Positions 19,906 through 28,168 of a stretch of DNA of 64,000 bases are shown one piece after another. Each line of letters starts with the position of its first letter. Positions within the stretch are counted from its first letter, which is position 1. A model generated the notes under the pieces. It ran no database searches. It was given only the letters and a program-made list of their open reading frames with translations, and was not told the origin of the DNA. The position numbers were made by a program, and so were the translations under genes. Source of the stretch: Streptosporangium brasiliense (GTDB taxonomy: Bacteria > Actinomycetota > Actinomycetes > Streptosporangiales > Streptosporangiaceae); the NCBI RefSeq assembly GCF_030811595.1, contig NZ_JAUSRB010000002.1:7750001-7814000 (forward strand), read 5' to 3'.

Positions 19906-20845
19906 ATGTCGGCCAGTCGACATCGCACGTTCGTCCGCGAGCGGTTGGGCGTGGTGTACGACGCGCCCCGGATCCGGCGGATCGCCGAGGAAGCGATCCG
20001 CGAGGCGGTGCGGTCCAAGGACGACCCGGCCGACCTGATCAACGTGGCGCTGGAGGAGCTGATCCGGCAGCGGTGTGAGCTGCCGGGTTACACCACACTG
20101 GACGCGATGGCCGTGTCGATCCACACCGAGGTGAACATCGGGTTCTTCCAGACCGTGGCGGGACGGCTGGACGCGGGCGCGGCTGGCCCGGTTGCTGGTC
20201 GTGGACCCGGTGACTCGGCGCAGCGAGTTCGATCGGCTGAAGGACGTGGCCAAGGCCGCGTCGCTGAGCAAGTTCAAACAGCGGCTGGCGCTGCTGGCCG
20301 ACATCGAGGCGATCGGGCCGACCCGGGGCTGGCTGGAGGGCGTGCCGCCGGGGAAGGTCGGGCACTTCGCAGGGGAGGCGCACGTCACCGACGTCGCCGA
20401 CATGCGCAAGGTGGGCACCGACAAGCAGTTGACGTTGCCGGCCAGCTTCGTGCACACGGCCGCGACCGGGGTCCGCGACGACGTGGTGACGATGTTCTGC
20501 AAACGGATCGCGGCCATCCACAAGAAGGGCCGCGAGCATCTGGAGGCGTTGCGGGCGGCGCACCGGGCCGAGTCCGAGCGGCTGCTGGTGGTGTTCGGTG
20601 ACGTGCTGTCGGTGGTGCCGGAGGCCATGACACCGGCCACTGCCCCGACAGGCGATGGCGGCACCGTCGCGCCGGACGCCGTGGCCCCGGTGGTGGTTGC
20701 GGCGCCGACGGTGCAGGATGTGGCTGAGCGGGCCGGACGGCTGGTGCTGAAGACCCTGGAGCAGTCCGGTGGTGTGGACACGCTGGCCAGCGCGCACGAG
20801 GCGGTCTCGGGCTTTGAGCAGCAACCAATCGGTCAGTGGCGTTAG
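19906..20845 (+). pseudogene. Tn3-family transposase, N-terminal/middle fragment with frameshift
   Basis: Two frames together match the DUF4158/Tn3 transposase: frame one reads RIAEEAIREAVRSKDDPADL and RQRCELPGYTTLDAMAVSIH up to about 20185. Frame two (from 20192) continues with LLVVDPVTRRSEFDRLKDVA, LEGVPPGKVGHFAGEAHVTD and VTMFCKRIAAIHKKGREHLE. A frameshift near 20185 breaks it, the first roughly 100 residues are missing and the C-terminal catalytic half is gone after 20845. It cannot encode an active enzyme. A separate C-terminal relic of the same family lies at 58206. Confidence 0.85.
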
Positions 20846-20921
20846 CGAGCCGTTGGGGCACGGGCTATTGCCGCTGACCGTTCTGATGCGGCTGGTGTTG
20901 TCGAGGTATCCACAAACCCGG

Positions 20922-21160
20922 TCAGTCGGTGAGGGTCACGGTGCGGCGGAAGGTGGCAGCGGCCTCCAGATCCGCGAGGGCCTTGCGCCGGCCGGCGGTC
21001 TCGTCCCTCGTCCATGCCGACCCAGTTCTGGCCGGCGAGCTCACCGACGTGTCCGGCGATCTCGGCCAGTTTGCTCAGGACGGTCCCAGCGCTCATGTCG
21101 CCGGTGGGGGGTGAGGAATCGGTAGAGCAGCAGCGGGAGGCCGGCGGCTGAGGAGGCCAT
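20922..21160 (-). pseudogene. Possible decayed small gene
   Basis: Protein-like segments appear in different minus frames in order: MASSAAGLPLLLYRFL, then MSAGTVLSKLAEIAGHVGEL ... AGQNWVGMDEG, then DETAGRRKALADLEAAATFR ... TLTD*. They would join into one short protein if two frameshifts are allowed. I do not recognise the family; composition alone supports coding origin. The remaining bases up to 21328 hold nothing I can support. Confidence 0.3.
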
Positions 21161-21328
21161 GGTGGTAGCCTGCCGTTCCATCTCCCGATTGATGTTGCCA
21201 AGTCCGCGGGCGGACCGTGGTGGATCAACTCCACGGCTGGGACGTGCCCTGCGATGGTGGCAACATCCGCCGCGTCTTCCTTCCAGTGGCGAGCGGCCCC
21301 CTCATCTCACCAGTCCCGGGGAGCATTT

Positions 21329-22264
21329 TCAGGGCTGAGGCTGCTCCAGCAAGCGGGCCTGGAGCGCTTCGCGCTGGGCGGCGGTCAGCCGGTCGGGGCT
21401 GGGCTCCATCGTGTAGGTGCCGCCCCCGGCCTGGAGCATGAGCGGGTCGGCCAGGGCCGGATGCCGATCGATCGTGTCGAGAGCCTCGGCCGCGCGCTCG
21501 GGTGGCCACTCCAGGGGTGCGGCGAGTTCGTCCAGGGTGAGCGCTCGCGCGCCGTACACCAGTGCGGCGATGACGGTCAGGGCGTCACGCACGGCGGCGT
21601 CTGTGAGGCTGCTGCCGTGCATCTGCTCGCTGAGCCTGGCGAAGAAGTGATTCATCTGGGCGAGCCGGACCCCGGCGGGCGTGTCGGCGCCGAAGAGCTC
21701 GATCCCGCGCCGGGTGGCCTCCGTGACGTTCGCGTGCGCCCTGGTGTCGGCCTGCCAAGCCCGCAGCCAGGCGTCCTCGTGGACGGTGTAGCGCTCCCGC
21801 CGCCCGCCGGGGGCGGCGGTCCGCCCCACCAGTTCCATCGTCTCCAGGTAGCCGATGGACTTGGACACCGAAGCTGGGCTTACCCGCAGCCGTTTCACCA
21901 GGTCGGCCGCGGTGAGGCCGCCGGCTTCCGCGGTGAGCAGGCTGGCGAAGACCCGAGAGGCCATCCGCTGCAGGCCGGTCCCTGACAGCAGGACCGCGAA
22001 CTCCTCTACGAACTCACGCACCCGCTCGTCGGCCGACGGCGGCGGCTCGGGCTGGGTGATCCTACGGCGGCGCGCGCGCTTCGCGGCGGCTTGCTGGGCA
22101 CGATCGGCGAGGTAGCCGCCGGAGCGTGAGTTGCGCGCCACCTCCCGCGAGATCGTGGACGTCGGTCTGCCCAGCCGTCTGCCCATCTCGGCGTAGCCCA
22201 CCCCCTCTGCCAGCCACAGCGCGATCTGCTGACGCTCATCGTGGGTCAGCCTGCTCCCGGGCAT
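21329..22264 (-). CDS. Fusion regulator: IS30-like HTH_38 plus MarR/GbsR-type domain
   Basis: A 311-residue DNA-binding protein. Residues 1-50 (MPGSRLTHDERQQIALWLAE, then RRLGRPTSTISREVARN) are the helix-turn-helix found at the N-terminus of IS30 transposases. After a basic linker, residues about 85-190 form a MarR/GbsR-like winged helix (LTAADLVKRLRVSPASVSKS, then GYLETMELVGRTAAPGGRRE). The C-terminal 120 residues are helical. It is divergent from a small protein and a serine hydrolase. The 162-base gap contains several TTGCA-type sites. A paralogue with the same fusion is at 48617 beside another hydrolase of the same superfamily, implying a conserved regulatory module. Confidence 0.85.
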   Translation of the reverse strand: MPGSRLTHDERQQIALWLAEGVGYAEMGRRLGRPTSTISREVARNSRSGGYLADRAQQAAAKRARRRRITQPEPPPSADERVREFVEEFAVLLSGTGLQRMASRVFASLLTAEAGGLTAADLVKRLRVSPASVSKSIGYLETMELVGRTAAPGGRRERYTVHEDAWLRAWQADTRAHANVTEATRRGIELFGADTPAGVRLAQMNHFFARLSEQMHGSSLTDAAVRDALTVIAALVYGARALTLDELAAPLEWPPERAAEALDTIDRHPALADPLMLQAGGGTYTMEPSPDRLTAAQREALQARLLEQPQP

Positions 22265-22294
22265 TGTTGGCCTCCAGTACTTTCACGAGCATCT

Positions 22295-22389
22295 CATTGC
22301 AACGAACGGCATTGCATTTCCCGCCATACCTGTTGCAACAATAGCCACAGATCCAGGTCATTGTGTTGACGAGACCAAAAATGCAACAT
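22295..22389. promoter_or_regulatory. Cluster of TTGCA/TGCAA sites between divergent genes
   Basis: CATTGCAACG (22295-22304), CATTGCATTT (22310-22319), the perfect palindrome TGTTGCAACA (22331-22340) and AATGCAACAT (22380-22389) are spread over about 95 bases between the fusion regulator and the small-protein/hydrolase pair. The same core recurs at the paralogous locus (48409-48553). Likely operator of the HTH_38-MarR regulator; inferred. Confidence 0.65.
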
Positions 22390-22426
22390 AGCTTTCACTC
22401 TGTTGGAAACGTCATTGGAGGGTGAA

Positions 22427-22684
22427 ATGCACGTCATGGCCATATCCACGATCACCGACGAGAAGCGGTTCTGGGATGCGCTGAAGAAGGCGCACGGCCG
22501 CCTGCCCAAGGGAGCGAAGTGGACGCTCGCGGTGGCCAGCACTGACGGGACCAGAGCAGTCAACATCATCGTCCACGACTCCATCGACGCCGTACGGACC
22601 TTCTTCGACGATTACGCAGGCTCCGCCGCCAGAACGGAGTATCTCCAGGCCGACGCGGCCAACGCGGTGGGTCTGGCACGATGA
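22427..22684 (+). CDS. Small hypothetical protein, coupled to the serine hydrolase
   Basis: An 85-residue soluble protein (MHVMAISTITDEKRFWDALK ...) whose predicted alternation of helices and strands resembles a ferredoxin-like alpha/beta fold. GGAGGG lies 5 bases before ATG 22427. Its TGA overlaps the ATG of the next gene (ATGA at 22681-22684), so it is translationally coupled to the hydrolase and should be co-expressed with it. No family recognised. The divergent fusion regulator probably controls both. Confidence 0.7.
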   Translation: MHVMAISTITDEKRFWDALKKAHGRLPKGAKWTLAVASTDGTRAVNIIVHDSIDAVRTFFDDYAGSAARTEYLQADAANAVGLAR

Positions 22685-24027
22685 TCGAGGAGATCCTGAC
22701 GGACTACCAGGTCCCGGGCGCCACGATCGGCATCCTGCGGAACGGAGAGATCACCGACTTCGCGTACGGCATCAAGGACGTCACCACCCGGCAGCCCGCC
22801 ACCACCGACACGATCTTCCAGTGCGGCTCCCTGACCAAGACCTGGACCGCGCTGGCCTTCATGCAACTCCTCGACGAAGGCAAGGTCGACCTGGACGAGC
22901 CGGTGCGCACCTACCTGCCAGACTTCCACGTCGCCGATCCCGACGTCACCGCGCGTGTCACCCCCCGACACCTCCTCAACCACACCAACGGCATCGAGGA
23001 GAACATCGGCGACCCCGGCGAGGACGAGGATGTCTACGAGAACGTGGTCGCCAACATCGCCGACGCACCCCAGTTCGCCCCGCTCGGCCACACCCACGGC
23101 TACAGCGCGGCCCTCGGCTACGCGATCCTCGCGCGCGTCATGGAGGTGCTCGACGGCAGCCGCTGGGACGCCATCATGCACGAGCGTCTCTTCTCCCCCA
23201 TGGGGCTGACCAGCACGACCAGCTGGCGCGAGCAGGTGGACCCGGCGCGGGCCGCGACAGGACACCTGATTCGCTCCCTGGAGGAAGGCCCCATCGTCAC
23301 GCCCGTGGACTACCTGCCGCGCTCCTTCGGTCCCGGCGGCAACATCAATTCCACGGCCCGCGAGGTGCTCGCGCTGGCGCACGTCCTTCTCAACGGCGGA
23401 CAGGCGCCGAACGGCGCGCGCATCGTCTCGGCCTCCGCCGTCCGCGAAATGATGACCTCCCGTGTCCCCGTCCCCGATCCCTACATGTTCGGCCCGCAGT
23501 GGGCACTCGGCCTCATCGTGTGCGACTGGTACGGCGAGACCGTCTACGCGCATGACGGCAGCACCATCGGTCAGAACGCTCGCCTCCGCATCCTGCCGGA
23601 CTCGGGTCTTGCCCTGGTGATGCTGACCAACGGCGGGCCCCGGGAGAGCATGTACCACAAGGTGTTCAACGAGCTTCTGGGGGACTTGGGTGCCGGCGAG
23701 ATTCCCGGCCTACCTGACCCGGATCCTGGGCTCAGGCTCGACCCGGCTCGCTACGTGGGTGTTTATGAGCGGCCGGGGACTCGGTTCGAGGTGAGTGCCG
23801 ATAGTGCCGGGCTTCGGCTGGCCACCTTCCTCGACCCCGTGCAGGCGGCTTTCTTCGGGCGGCCGGAGCGCATCACCTACGAGCTGTTGCCGGTCAGTGA
23901 GACGCACTTCCTGATGCCGCCGAGCGATCCTCTGGAGGACACCCAGACTGTGGCGATCTACGACTTCGTGGATGGGCAGGCGCAGTATCTTCACACGAAC
24001 TGCCGGGTACACCCCCGGAGCGAGTGA
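22681..24027 (+). CDS. Serine hydrolase of the beta-lactamase/penicillin-binding-protein superfamily
   Basis: A 448-residue class-C-beta-lactamase-like protein. The active-site S-x-x-K is SLTK (Ser50, Lys53) in IFQCGSLTKTWTALAFMQLL. The tyrosine motif is in HGYSAALGYAILARVMEVLD, and VYAHDGSTIGQNARLRI supplies the H-x-G motif that replaces KTG in this group. The C-terminal 110 residues form an extra beta-domain common in actinobacterial members. No signal peptide is evident, so it is probably cytoplasmic, an esterase or peptidase rather than a resistance enzyme. Second gene of the pair with the small protein. Confidence 0.88.
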   Translation: MIEEILTDYQVPGATIGILRNGEITDFAYGIKDVTTRQPATTDTIFQCGSLTKTWTALAFMQLLDEGKVDLDEPVRTYLPDFHVADPDVTARVTPRHLLNHTNGIEENIGDPGEDEDVYENVVANIADAPQFAPLGHTHGYSAALGYAILARVMEVLDGSRWDAIMHERLFSPMGLTSTTSWREQVDPARAATGHLIRSLEEGPIVTPVDYLPRSFGPGGNINSTAREVLALAHVLLNGGQAPNGARIVSASAVREMMTSRVPVPDPYMFGPQWALGLIVCDWYGETVYAHDGSTIGQNARLRILPDSGLALVMLTNGGPRESMYHKVFNELLGDLGAGEIPGLPDPDPGLRLDPARYVGVYERPGTRFEVSADSAGLRLATFLDPVQAAFFGRPERITYELLPVSETHFLMPPSDPLEDTQTVAIYDFVDGQAQYLHTNCRVHPRSE

Positions 24028-24193
24028 GTTCGAGGGGCATGTGTACGGCTTGCGCGATCCAGGAATCAGCCCTCTTCTTCTCCATGCCCGGAGGAGTCTC
24101 GTAGCGGCTGCAGCCCGCTCGGCCAGGTCACGTGGGTCGACGAGCGGGATCTGCGGCAGCGGCACGGCGCTCCTCCAGAGGCGTCGGGCCTGG

Positions 24194-24688
24194 TCACCGA
24201 ACGGTGTCCTCGTCGGCCGCGACGGCGCGCTGAGTGTCGAGCCGTGCGTCCGTGATGGTCTTATGGACGACGCCGATCGAGACTTTAACGCCGGCGGCGA
24301 TGGTGCGGATTGATTCACCACGCTGACGGCGGGCGAGGATGGCGGCGCGTTTGTCGTCGTCAACGACCGGTCGGCGGCCGCCAACCCTGCCGCGTTTGCG
24401 GGCGGCCTCCAGGCCGTTCTTGGTCTTGCGGGTGATGTCGCGGCGGCGGTCTTCAGCCAGGGCGAGGGCCAGGTCGAGAATCAGGGAGCGTTTGGTGTGC
24501 TCGCCGGCCGCGATGCCCTCCAGCACCTTGACGCCGACGCCGCGCTGGAACAGGTCGTTGAGGACAATGAGCCCTTCGAGGAGGTTGCGGCCGAGGCGGT
24601 CGACCTCCTGGACGGTCAGCAGGTCGCCGTCGCGGATGTGGGACAGCGCGTTCAGCAGTGCGGGCCGGTCGTCAGACGCCTCAGCCGA
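24194..24688 (-). pseudogene. Serine recombinase (resolvase), N-terminally truncated
   Basis: The frame is open from 24688 and reads ASDDRPALLNALSHIRDGDL, VQEVDRLGRNLLEGLIVLND, KRSLILDLALALAEDRRRDI, ending in a helix-turn-helix (GESIRTIAAGVKVSIGVVHK). This is the C-terminal three quarters of a Tn3-type resolvase/invertase. The first ~45 residues with the catalytic Ser (Y-x-R-V-S) are missing, replaced by the 3' end of the neighbouring gene. An in-frame GTG at 24526 could still give a DNA-binding-only fragment. Likely inactive debris of a transposon; 24028-24193 holds nothing else. Confidence 0.8.
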
Positions 24689-25094
24689 TCACACCTCCGC
24701 GGCCCCTTTCTGCCATACCAGGGGGCCGTCCGAGGTGATGACGGGTATGGAGCGCGGCGACGAGCGCCCGCCCCTCCTCAACGGCGTGGCCAGCGGCGGG
24801 TTCCTCGACGGGAAGACCGCGCGATCGCGCCCATTTACCGGCGGCCTGGCCGGAGGTGCCCATCGCCTCGCCGATCTGCCGCCAGGAGTAGCGGCGCTCG
24901 CCCCGTCGGGCGGTCACCACGAGCTCACGGGTGACAAGGTCCAGTTCGGCGGCGAGCCAGCGGACAGCGGCAAGCCGGGCGAGGACCGGATCATCGGGGA
25001 AAGCGCGGGTCTCGGCCGCCCGCTCGCGCAAAAAGCGGCGCAGGGCAGTCCGGACGGGACCTGCGGTCAACGGCTTACGCGGCGAGGAGGCCAT
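24681..25094 (-). CDS. Small helix-turn-helix protein, mobile-element type
   Basis: A 137-residue protein: basic N-terminus, a helical segment (DDPVLARLAAVRWLAAELDL), then RRGERRYSWRQIGEAMGTSG followed by QAAGKWARSRG, a helix-turn-helix with Trp. The type is common in actinobacterial accessory regions. Its last codons overlap the truncated resolvase frame, so the C-terminus (ALHTRHHLGRPPGMAERGRG ...) may have been altered by the same rearrangement. A palindrome TGAGATCTAAGTCTCA lies just upstream (25103-25118) and may be its operator. Function unknown beyond DNA binding. Confidence 0.55.
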   Translation of the reverse strand: MASSPRKPLTAGPVRTALRRFLRERAAETRAFPDDPVLARLAAVRWLAAELDLVTRELVVTARRGERRYSWRQIGEAMGTSGQAAGKWARSRGLPVEEPAAGHAVEEGRALVAALHTRHHLGRPPGMAERGRGGVIG

Positions 25095-25219
25095 GCACCT
25101 ATTGAGATCTAAGTCTCAGCACTTCAGACGCCACTCCCGGGCAGCACACAGCCTCGGCGGTGTCTTTCCGGCGTACTCCGGCCGCCTCCCCACCGGAGGG
25201 GACCGGTCCGGCGGGCCGC

Positions 25220-25250
25220 GGCGTACGGCGGGTGCGGCCCGCCGTACGCC
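25220..25250 (-). terminator. Strong hairpin downstream of the methyltransferase gene
   Basis: GGCGTACGGCGGG (25220-25232) and CCCGCCGTACGCC (25238-25250) make a perfect 13-bp stem with a 5-base loop, about 80 bases after the methyltransferase stop on the minus strand and before the next minus-strand promoter. No U-tract; likely transcription end point. Confidence 0.5.
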
Positions 25251-25269
25251 GCCAGGAGACCACACCGCT

Positions 25270-25380
25270 ACAGGTCAGGAGGCCGCGGAAGACCGGCCCA
25301 CGGCCCCGATGACGACAGTGGCGTCCACAGGTCAGGAGGGCGTGGAAGACCGGCCCATGGTCCCGATGACGACGGTGGCG
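25270..25380. repeat. 57-bp tandem duplication of a gene's 3' end
   Basis: ACAGGTCAGGAGG... at 25270-25323 and again at 25327-25380, with several substitutions. The second copy encodes the end of the methyltransferase (ATVVIGTMGRSSTPS*). The first copy downstream still reads as ATVVIGAVGRSSAAS* on the minus strand but has no gene in front of it. A partial duplication of the stop region, or a remnant of a tandem gene copy. Confidence 0.8.
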
Positions 25381-26150
25381 TTCAGCTCGTCACAGCCGAC
25401 CACCTGCGGGATCAGCCCGTTGCCGGCGATGGCCTCGACGGTCTGCGGCGCCTGGTGCTCGCCCGTCTCGACCAGCAGGCGGCCGCCCGGCGCCAGCCAC
25501 AGCGGCGCCGCGGCGGCCACCCGCCGCACGATGTCAAGCCCGTCCGCGCCACCGTCGAGCGCCACCCGCGGCTCGTGTATGCGGGCCTCCGGGGGCAGCA
25601 GCCTGATCGCCTCGGTGGGCACGTAGGGCGGGCTGGCGATCAGCACGTCGACGCGGCCCCGCAGCGTGGCGGGCAGCGGCCCGTAGAGGTCGCCCTCGTA
25701 CACCTGGCCGCCGACGGCGGCGAGATTGCGGCGGGCGCACCGCACCGCGGCGGGGTCGATGTCGACGGCGTGCAGCTCGGCCCCGTCCAGGGCCGCGGCC
25801 AGCGCGGCGCCCATCGCGCCGGAGCCGCAGCACAGGTCGACGACGACGGCCCGGGACCCGGCGGTCCGGCGGGCGAGGCCGGCGGCCTGGTCGATGAGGA
25901 ACTCGGTGCGGCGGCGGGGGACGAAGACCCCGGGGTCCACGGCTATCCGCAGGTCGCAGAACTCCGCCCAGCCGAGGACGTGTTCCAGGGGCAGGCCGGC
26001 GACTCGCCGGTCCACCATGTCGGCGAGGTCGGCCGGCGTCCGGGCCGTGGAGATGAGCAACTCCGCCTCGTCCTCGGCGAAGACACAGCCGGCGGAGCGG
26101 AGTCTGGTGATGACGGCGGATCGAGGCAGCGGGGAGGGAGAGACCGACAC
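25332..26150 (-). CDS. HemK/PrmC-like N5-glutamine methyltransferase
   Basis: A 272-residue class I SAM-dependent methyltransferase. The helical N-domain ends in GLPLEHVLGWAEFCDLRIAV and VFVPRRRTEFLI. Motif I is VVVDLCCGSGAMGAAL and motif II HAVDIDPAAV. The catalytic NPPY is SPPY here (LIASPPYVPTEAI), as in the actinobacterial TIGR03704 group of putative protein N5-glutamine methyltransferases. It is a paralogue type rather than the housekeeping release-factor enzyme. GTG at 26150 is preferred because GAAAGG lies 7 bases upstream; an in-frame GTG at 26192 is less well supported. Confidence 0.82.
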   Translation of the reverse strand: MSVSPSPLPRSAVITRLRSAGCVFAEDEAELLISTARTPADLADMVDRRVAGLPLEHVLGWAEFCDLRIAVDPGVFVPRRRTEFLIDQAAGLARRTAGSRAVVVDLCCGSGAMGAALAAALDGAELHAVDIDPAAVRCARRNLAAVGGQVYEGDLYGPLPATLRGRVDVLIASPPYVPTEAIRLLPPEARIHEPRVALDGGADGLDIVRRVAAAAPLWLAPGGRLLVETGEHQAPQTVEAIAGNGLIPQVVGCDELNATVVIGTMGRSSTPS

Positions 26151-26415
26151 AGGAAGACCTTTCGGGATGCCGATGGGCGCTCCCGCGGTCACCTATGGCA
26201 GAGGGACCGCACGGCTGTGAGATGGGAGCACCCAGACTGATACAGCGGTAATGGGTCTCACCTCCTCGATCGTTCACTGCTGAGGACCGAAACGCTACCA
26301 GAGCCCGGCCACCGCGCGGACGGCCCCCGGCCTGGCCCGGGGAGGGGCCGGCGCGGCGAGCGGCCGGCGGCGCCCGCCGGCCTCCCACCGCCCCGGGGCG
26401 CTCGCCGGGGCCTCC

Positions 26416-27189
26416 TCAGTGCTCGGGATCGAGCGAGTCGCCGATGAACATGGCAGTGAGCAGCACGAAGAGGTATGCCTGGAGAAACTGGATGAACATC
26501 TCGAAACCGGTCATCACGATGGCCATGACCACGCCGAGCACGCCCACCGGGACACCCAGCGGGGTGGGCCGCTCGAACAGGAACCAGAAGCCCACCGCGC
26601 TGAAGAACGCCAGGAGCAGGTGTCCGGCGAACATGTTGGCGGCCAGCCGGAGCATGTGGGTGAACAGCGAGGTCACGAAGTTCTGCAGCAGTTCCAGCGG
26701 GATCAGCAGGACGTAGGCGAGCTTGGGCAGGCCGCGGGGGATGAGGTTGCTGACGTATGCCCCCGCTCCCCACTTGCGGACGCCCACGTAGATCTTGATG
26801 ACGTAGACCGTGAGAGCCATCACCGCGGGGAAGGCCAGGAAGGAGGTGACGGGGAGCTGGACGAGCGGGATCACGCCCATCAGGTTCCAGATCCAGGTCA
26901 GCAGGAAGATGCTGAGCAGCAGGCCCATCCAGCGGTCGGCGTCCTTGCCGAGGAAGGGCCTGGCCGCGTGCTCGCGGACGAACAGATAGCCCATCTCCGC
27001 GATGTTCTGCAGGCCGCGCGGTACCAGCGCCGGCCTGGCGAAGGCCGCCCACAGCAGGGCGCAGATCAGGATGATCCCCACCCCGGCCATCAGGATCGGT
27101 TTGGTCAGCCAGTACGGCGCGCCCGGCCAGAGCGGGGGGAAGTGGAACAGGTCGAGACCTGGGGCCTGGAAGTCGTCGGACGGCCTCAT
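26416..27189 (-). CDS. atpB: F1Fo ATP synthase subunit a, orphan copy
   Basis: A 257-residue, five- to six-helix membrane protein. It has the essential helix with the conserved Arg and Asn (THMLRLAANMFAGHLLLAFF) and the C-terminal TGFEMFIQFLQAYLFVLLTA, where Glu and Gln line the proton channel. Normally atpB is followed by atpE, F, H, A, G, D and C, but here no other ATP synthase gene is next to it: the flanks are a methyltransferase and a divergent deaminase. ATG at 27189 has GGAGG about 10 bases upstream. A perfect Rex-type operator lies at 27216-27235. It is probably a second, conditionally expressed subunit a; the rest of the operon must be elsewhere. Confidence 0.9.
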   Translation of the reverse strand: MRPSDDFQAPGLDLFHFPPLWPGAPYWLTKPILMAGVGIILICALLWAAFARPALVPRGLQNIAEMGYLFVREHAARPFLGKDADRWMGLLLSIFLLTWIWNLMGVIPLVQLPVTSFLAFPAVMALTVYVIKIYVGVRKWGAGAYVSNLIPRGLPKLAYVLLIPLELLQNFVTSLFTHMLRLAANMFAGHLLLAFFSAVGFWFLFERPTPLGVPVGVLGVVMAIVMTGFEMFIQFLQAYLFVLLTAMFIGDSLDPEH

Positions 27190-27215
27190 TGACGGCTCCT
27201 TCGGAGGGATGACCT

Positions 27216-27235
27216 TTTGTGAAAGCTTTCACAAA
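27216..27235. promoter_or_regulatory. Perfect Rex-type redox operator before atpB
   Basis: TTTGTGAAAGCTTTCACAAA is a perfect 20-bp palindrome that contains TTGTGAA-N4-TTCACAA, the consensus of the NADH/NAD+-sensing repressor Rex. It sits 27 bases upstream of the atpB start codon, where a repressor would cover the promoter or start region. The divergent deaminase starts 220 bases away and is less likely to be the target. Confidence 0.8.
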
Positions 27236-27457
27236 GCCTGCCGCCCGGCTATTCCCCTGCGGGTCAACATCATGATCATGGGGCTGCGGCGCGCCGCGCC
27301 CGCCGGCGGCCCGGCGGACGCGCGGCACCGCGCGGGTACCCCGCCGGCGGTGCCGGGCGCGGCACCGGACCACGCCCGGCACCGCCTCCCCGGTGCGGGC
27401 GACCGGACGGGCCCAGGGCCTAGCATTGCGCTGAAGATCACATTCAGGGAGGTCATC

Positions 27458-27940
27458 ATGGTGAACGACGCCGACCTGCGGCACCTGCGCCGCTGCGTGG
27501 AACTGGCGGCCGAGGCCCTGCGGGTGGGCGACGAGCCGTTCGGCTCCGTGCTCGTCGCCGCGGACGGCACCGTCATGGCCGAGGACCACAACCGCGTGGC
27601 CTCCGGCGACCGGACCCGCCATCCGGAGTTCGAGCTGGCGCGCTGGGCCGCGGCGAACATGACCCCCGGGGAGCGGGCGGCGGCGACCGTCTTCACCTCG
27701 GGCGAGCACTGCCCGATGTGCGCCGCCGCGCACGGCTGGGTCGGCCTGGGCCGCATCGTGTACGTGAGCTCCTCCGAGCAGCTGGCGGCCTGGCTCACCG
27801 AACTGGGCGTCCCCGCGCCTCCGGTGCGGACCCTGCCCATCAACGAGATCGTCCCCGGTCTCGTGGTCGAGGGACCGGTCCCCGATCTCGCCGAGCAGGT
27901 GCGTGACCTGCACCGCCGTTTCCACACCGGCCCGTCCTGA
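27458..27940 (+). CDS. Nucleoside deaminase-like protein (CDA superfamily)
   Basis: A 160-residue zinc deaminase. TRHPEFELARW supplies H-P-E and FTSGEHCPMCAAAHGWVG supplies the cysteine pair, here C-P-M-C preceded by His. LPINEIVPGLVVEGPVPDLA and a C-terminal helix extend the core. It is a paralogue of the deaminase at 4236 (same PFGSVLV and SSEQLAAW segments). GGGAGG ends 5 bases before ATG 27458. Probably acts on a purine or small amine; substrate unknown. Divergent from atpB. Confidence 0.82.
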   Translation: MVNDADLRHLRRCVELAAEALRVGDEPFGSVLVAADGTVMAEDHNRVASGDRTRHPEFELARWAAANMTPGERAAATVFTSGEHCPMCAAAHGWVGLGRIVYVSSSEQLAAWLTELGVPAPPVRTLPINEIVPGLVVEGPVPDLAEQVRDLHRRFHTGPS

Positions 27941-28168
27941 GGGAGGCGGCGGCAGGCCGCCCCGAGGGACGCGGGGCCCGTCCGGCCCCGCCCCCGTCCG
28001 GACCACCCGCGTCCGCGGACCTCCGCGCTCCCCCGCGTGTTCAGAGCAGCCGTCCCGCCTCCACCCGTGACAGCGCGAGACGGCCCTGCCGGATACGCCC
28101 ATAGACACAACATTGACGGATGAAGTAAAAATATCCGACAATCTTCTGTGATCTTGGGGGGATTCGCC

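Noticed and set aside
22681-24027. Calling the serine hydrolases antibiotic-resistance beta-lactamases
   Set aside because: S-x-x-K is present, but KTG is replaced by H-x-G-like motifs and there is no signal peptide in two of three; the superfamily is mostly esterases and peptidases.
25103-25250. CRISPR-like or repeat-array structure from the palindromes and hairpin near 25.1-25.3 kb
   Set aside because: Only one hairpin, one short palindrome and one two-copy duplication are present; there is no spacer pattern and no cas gene.
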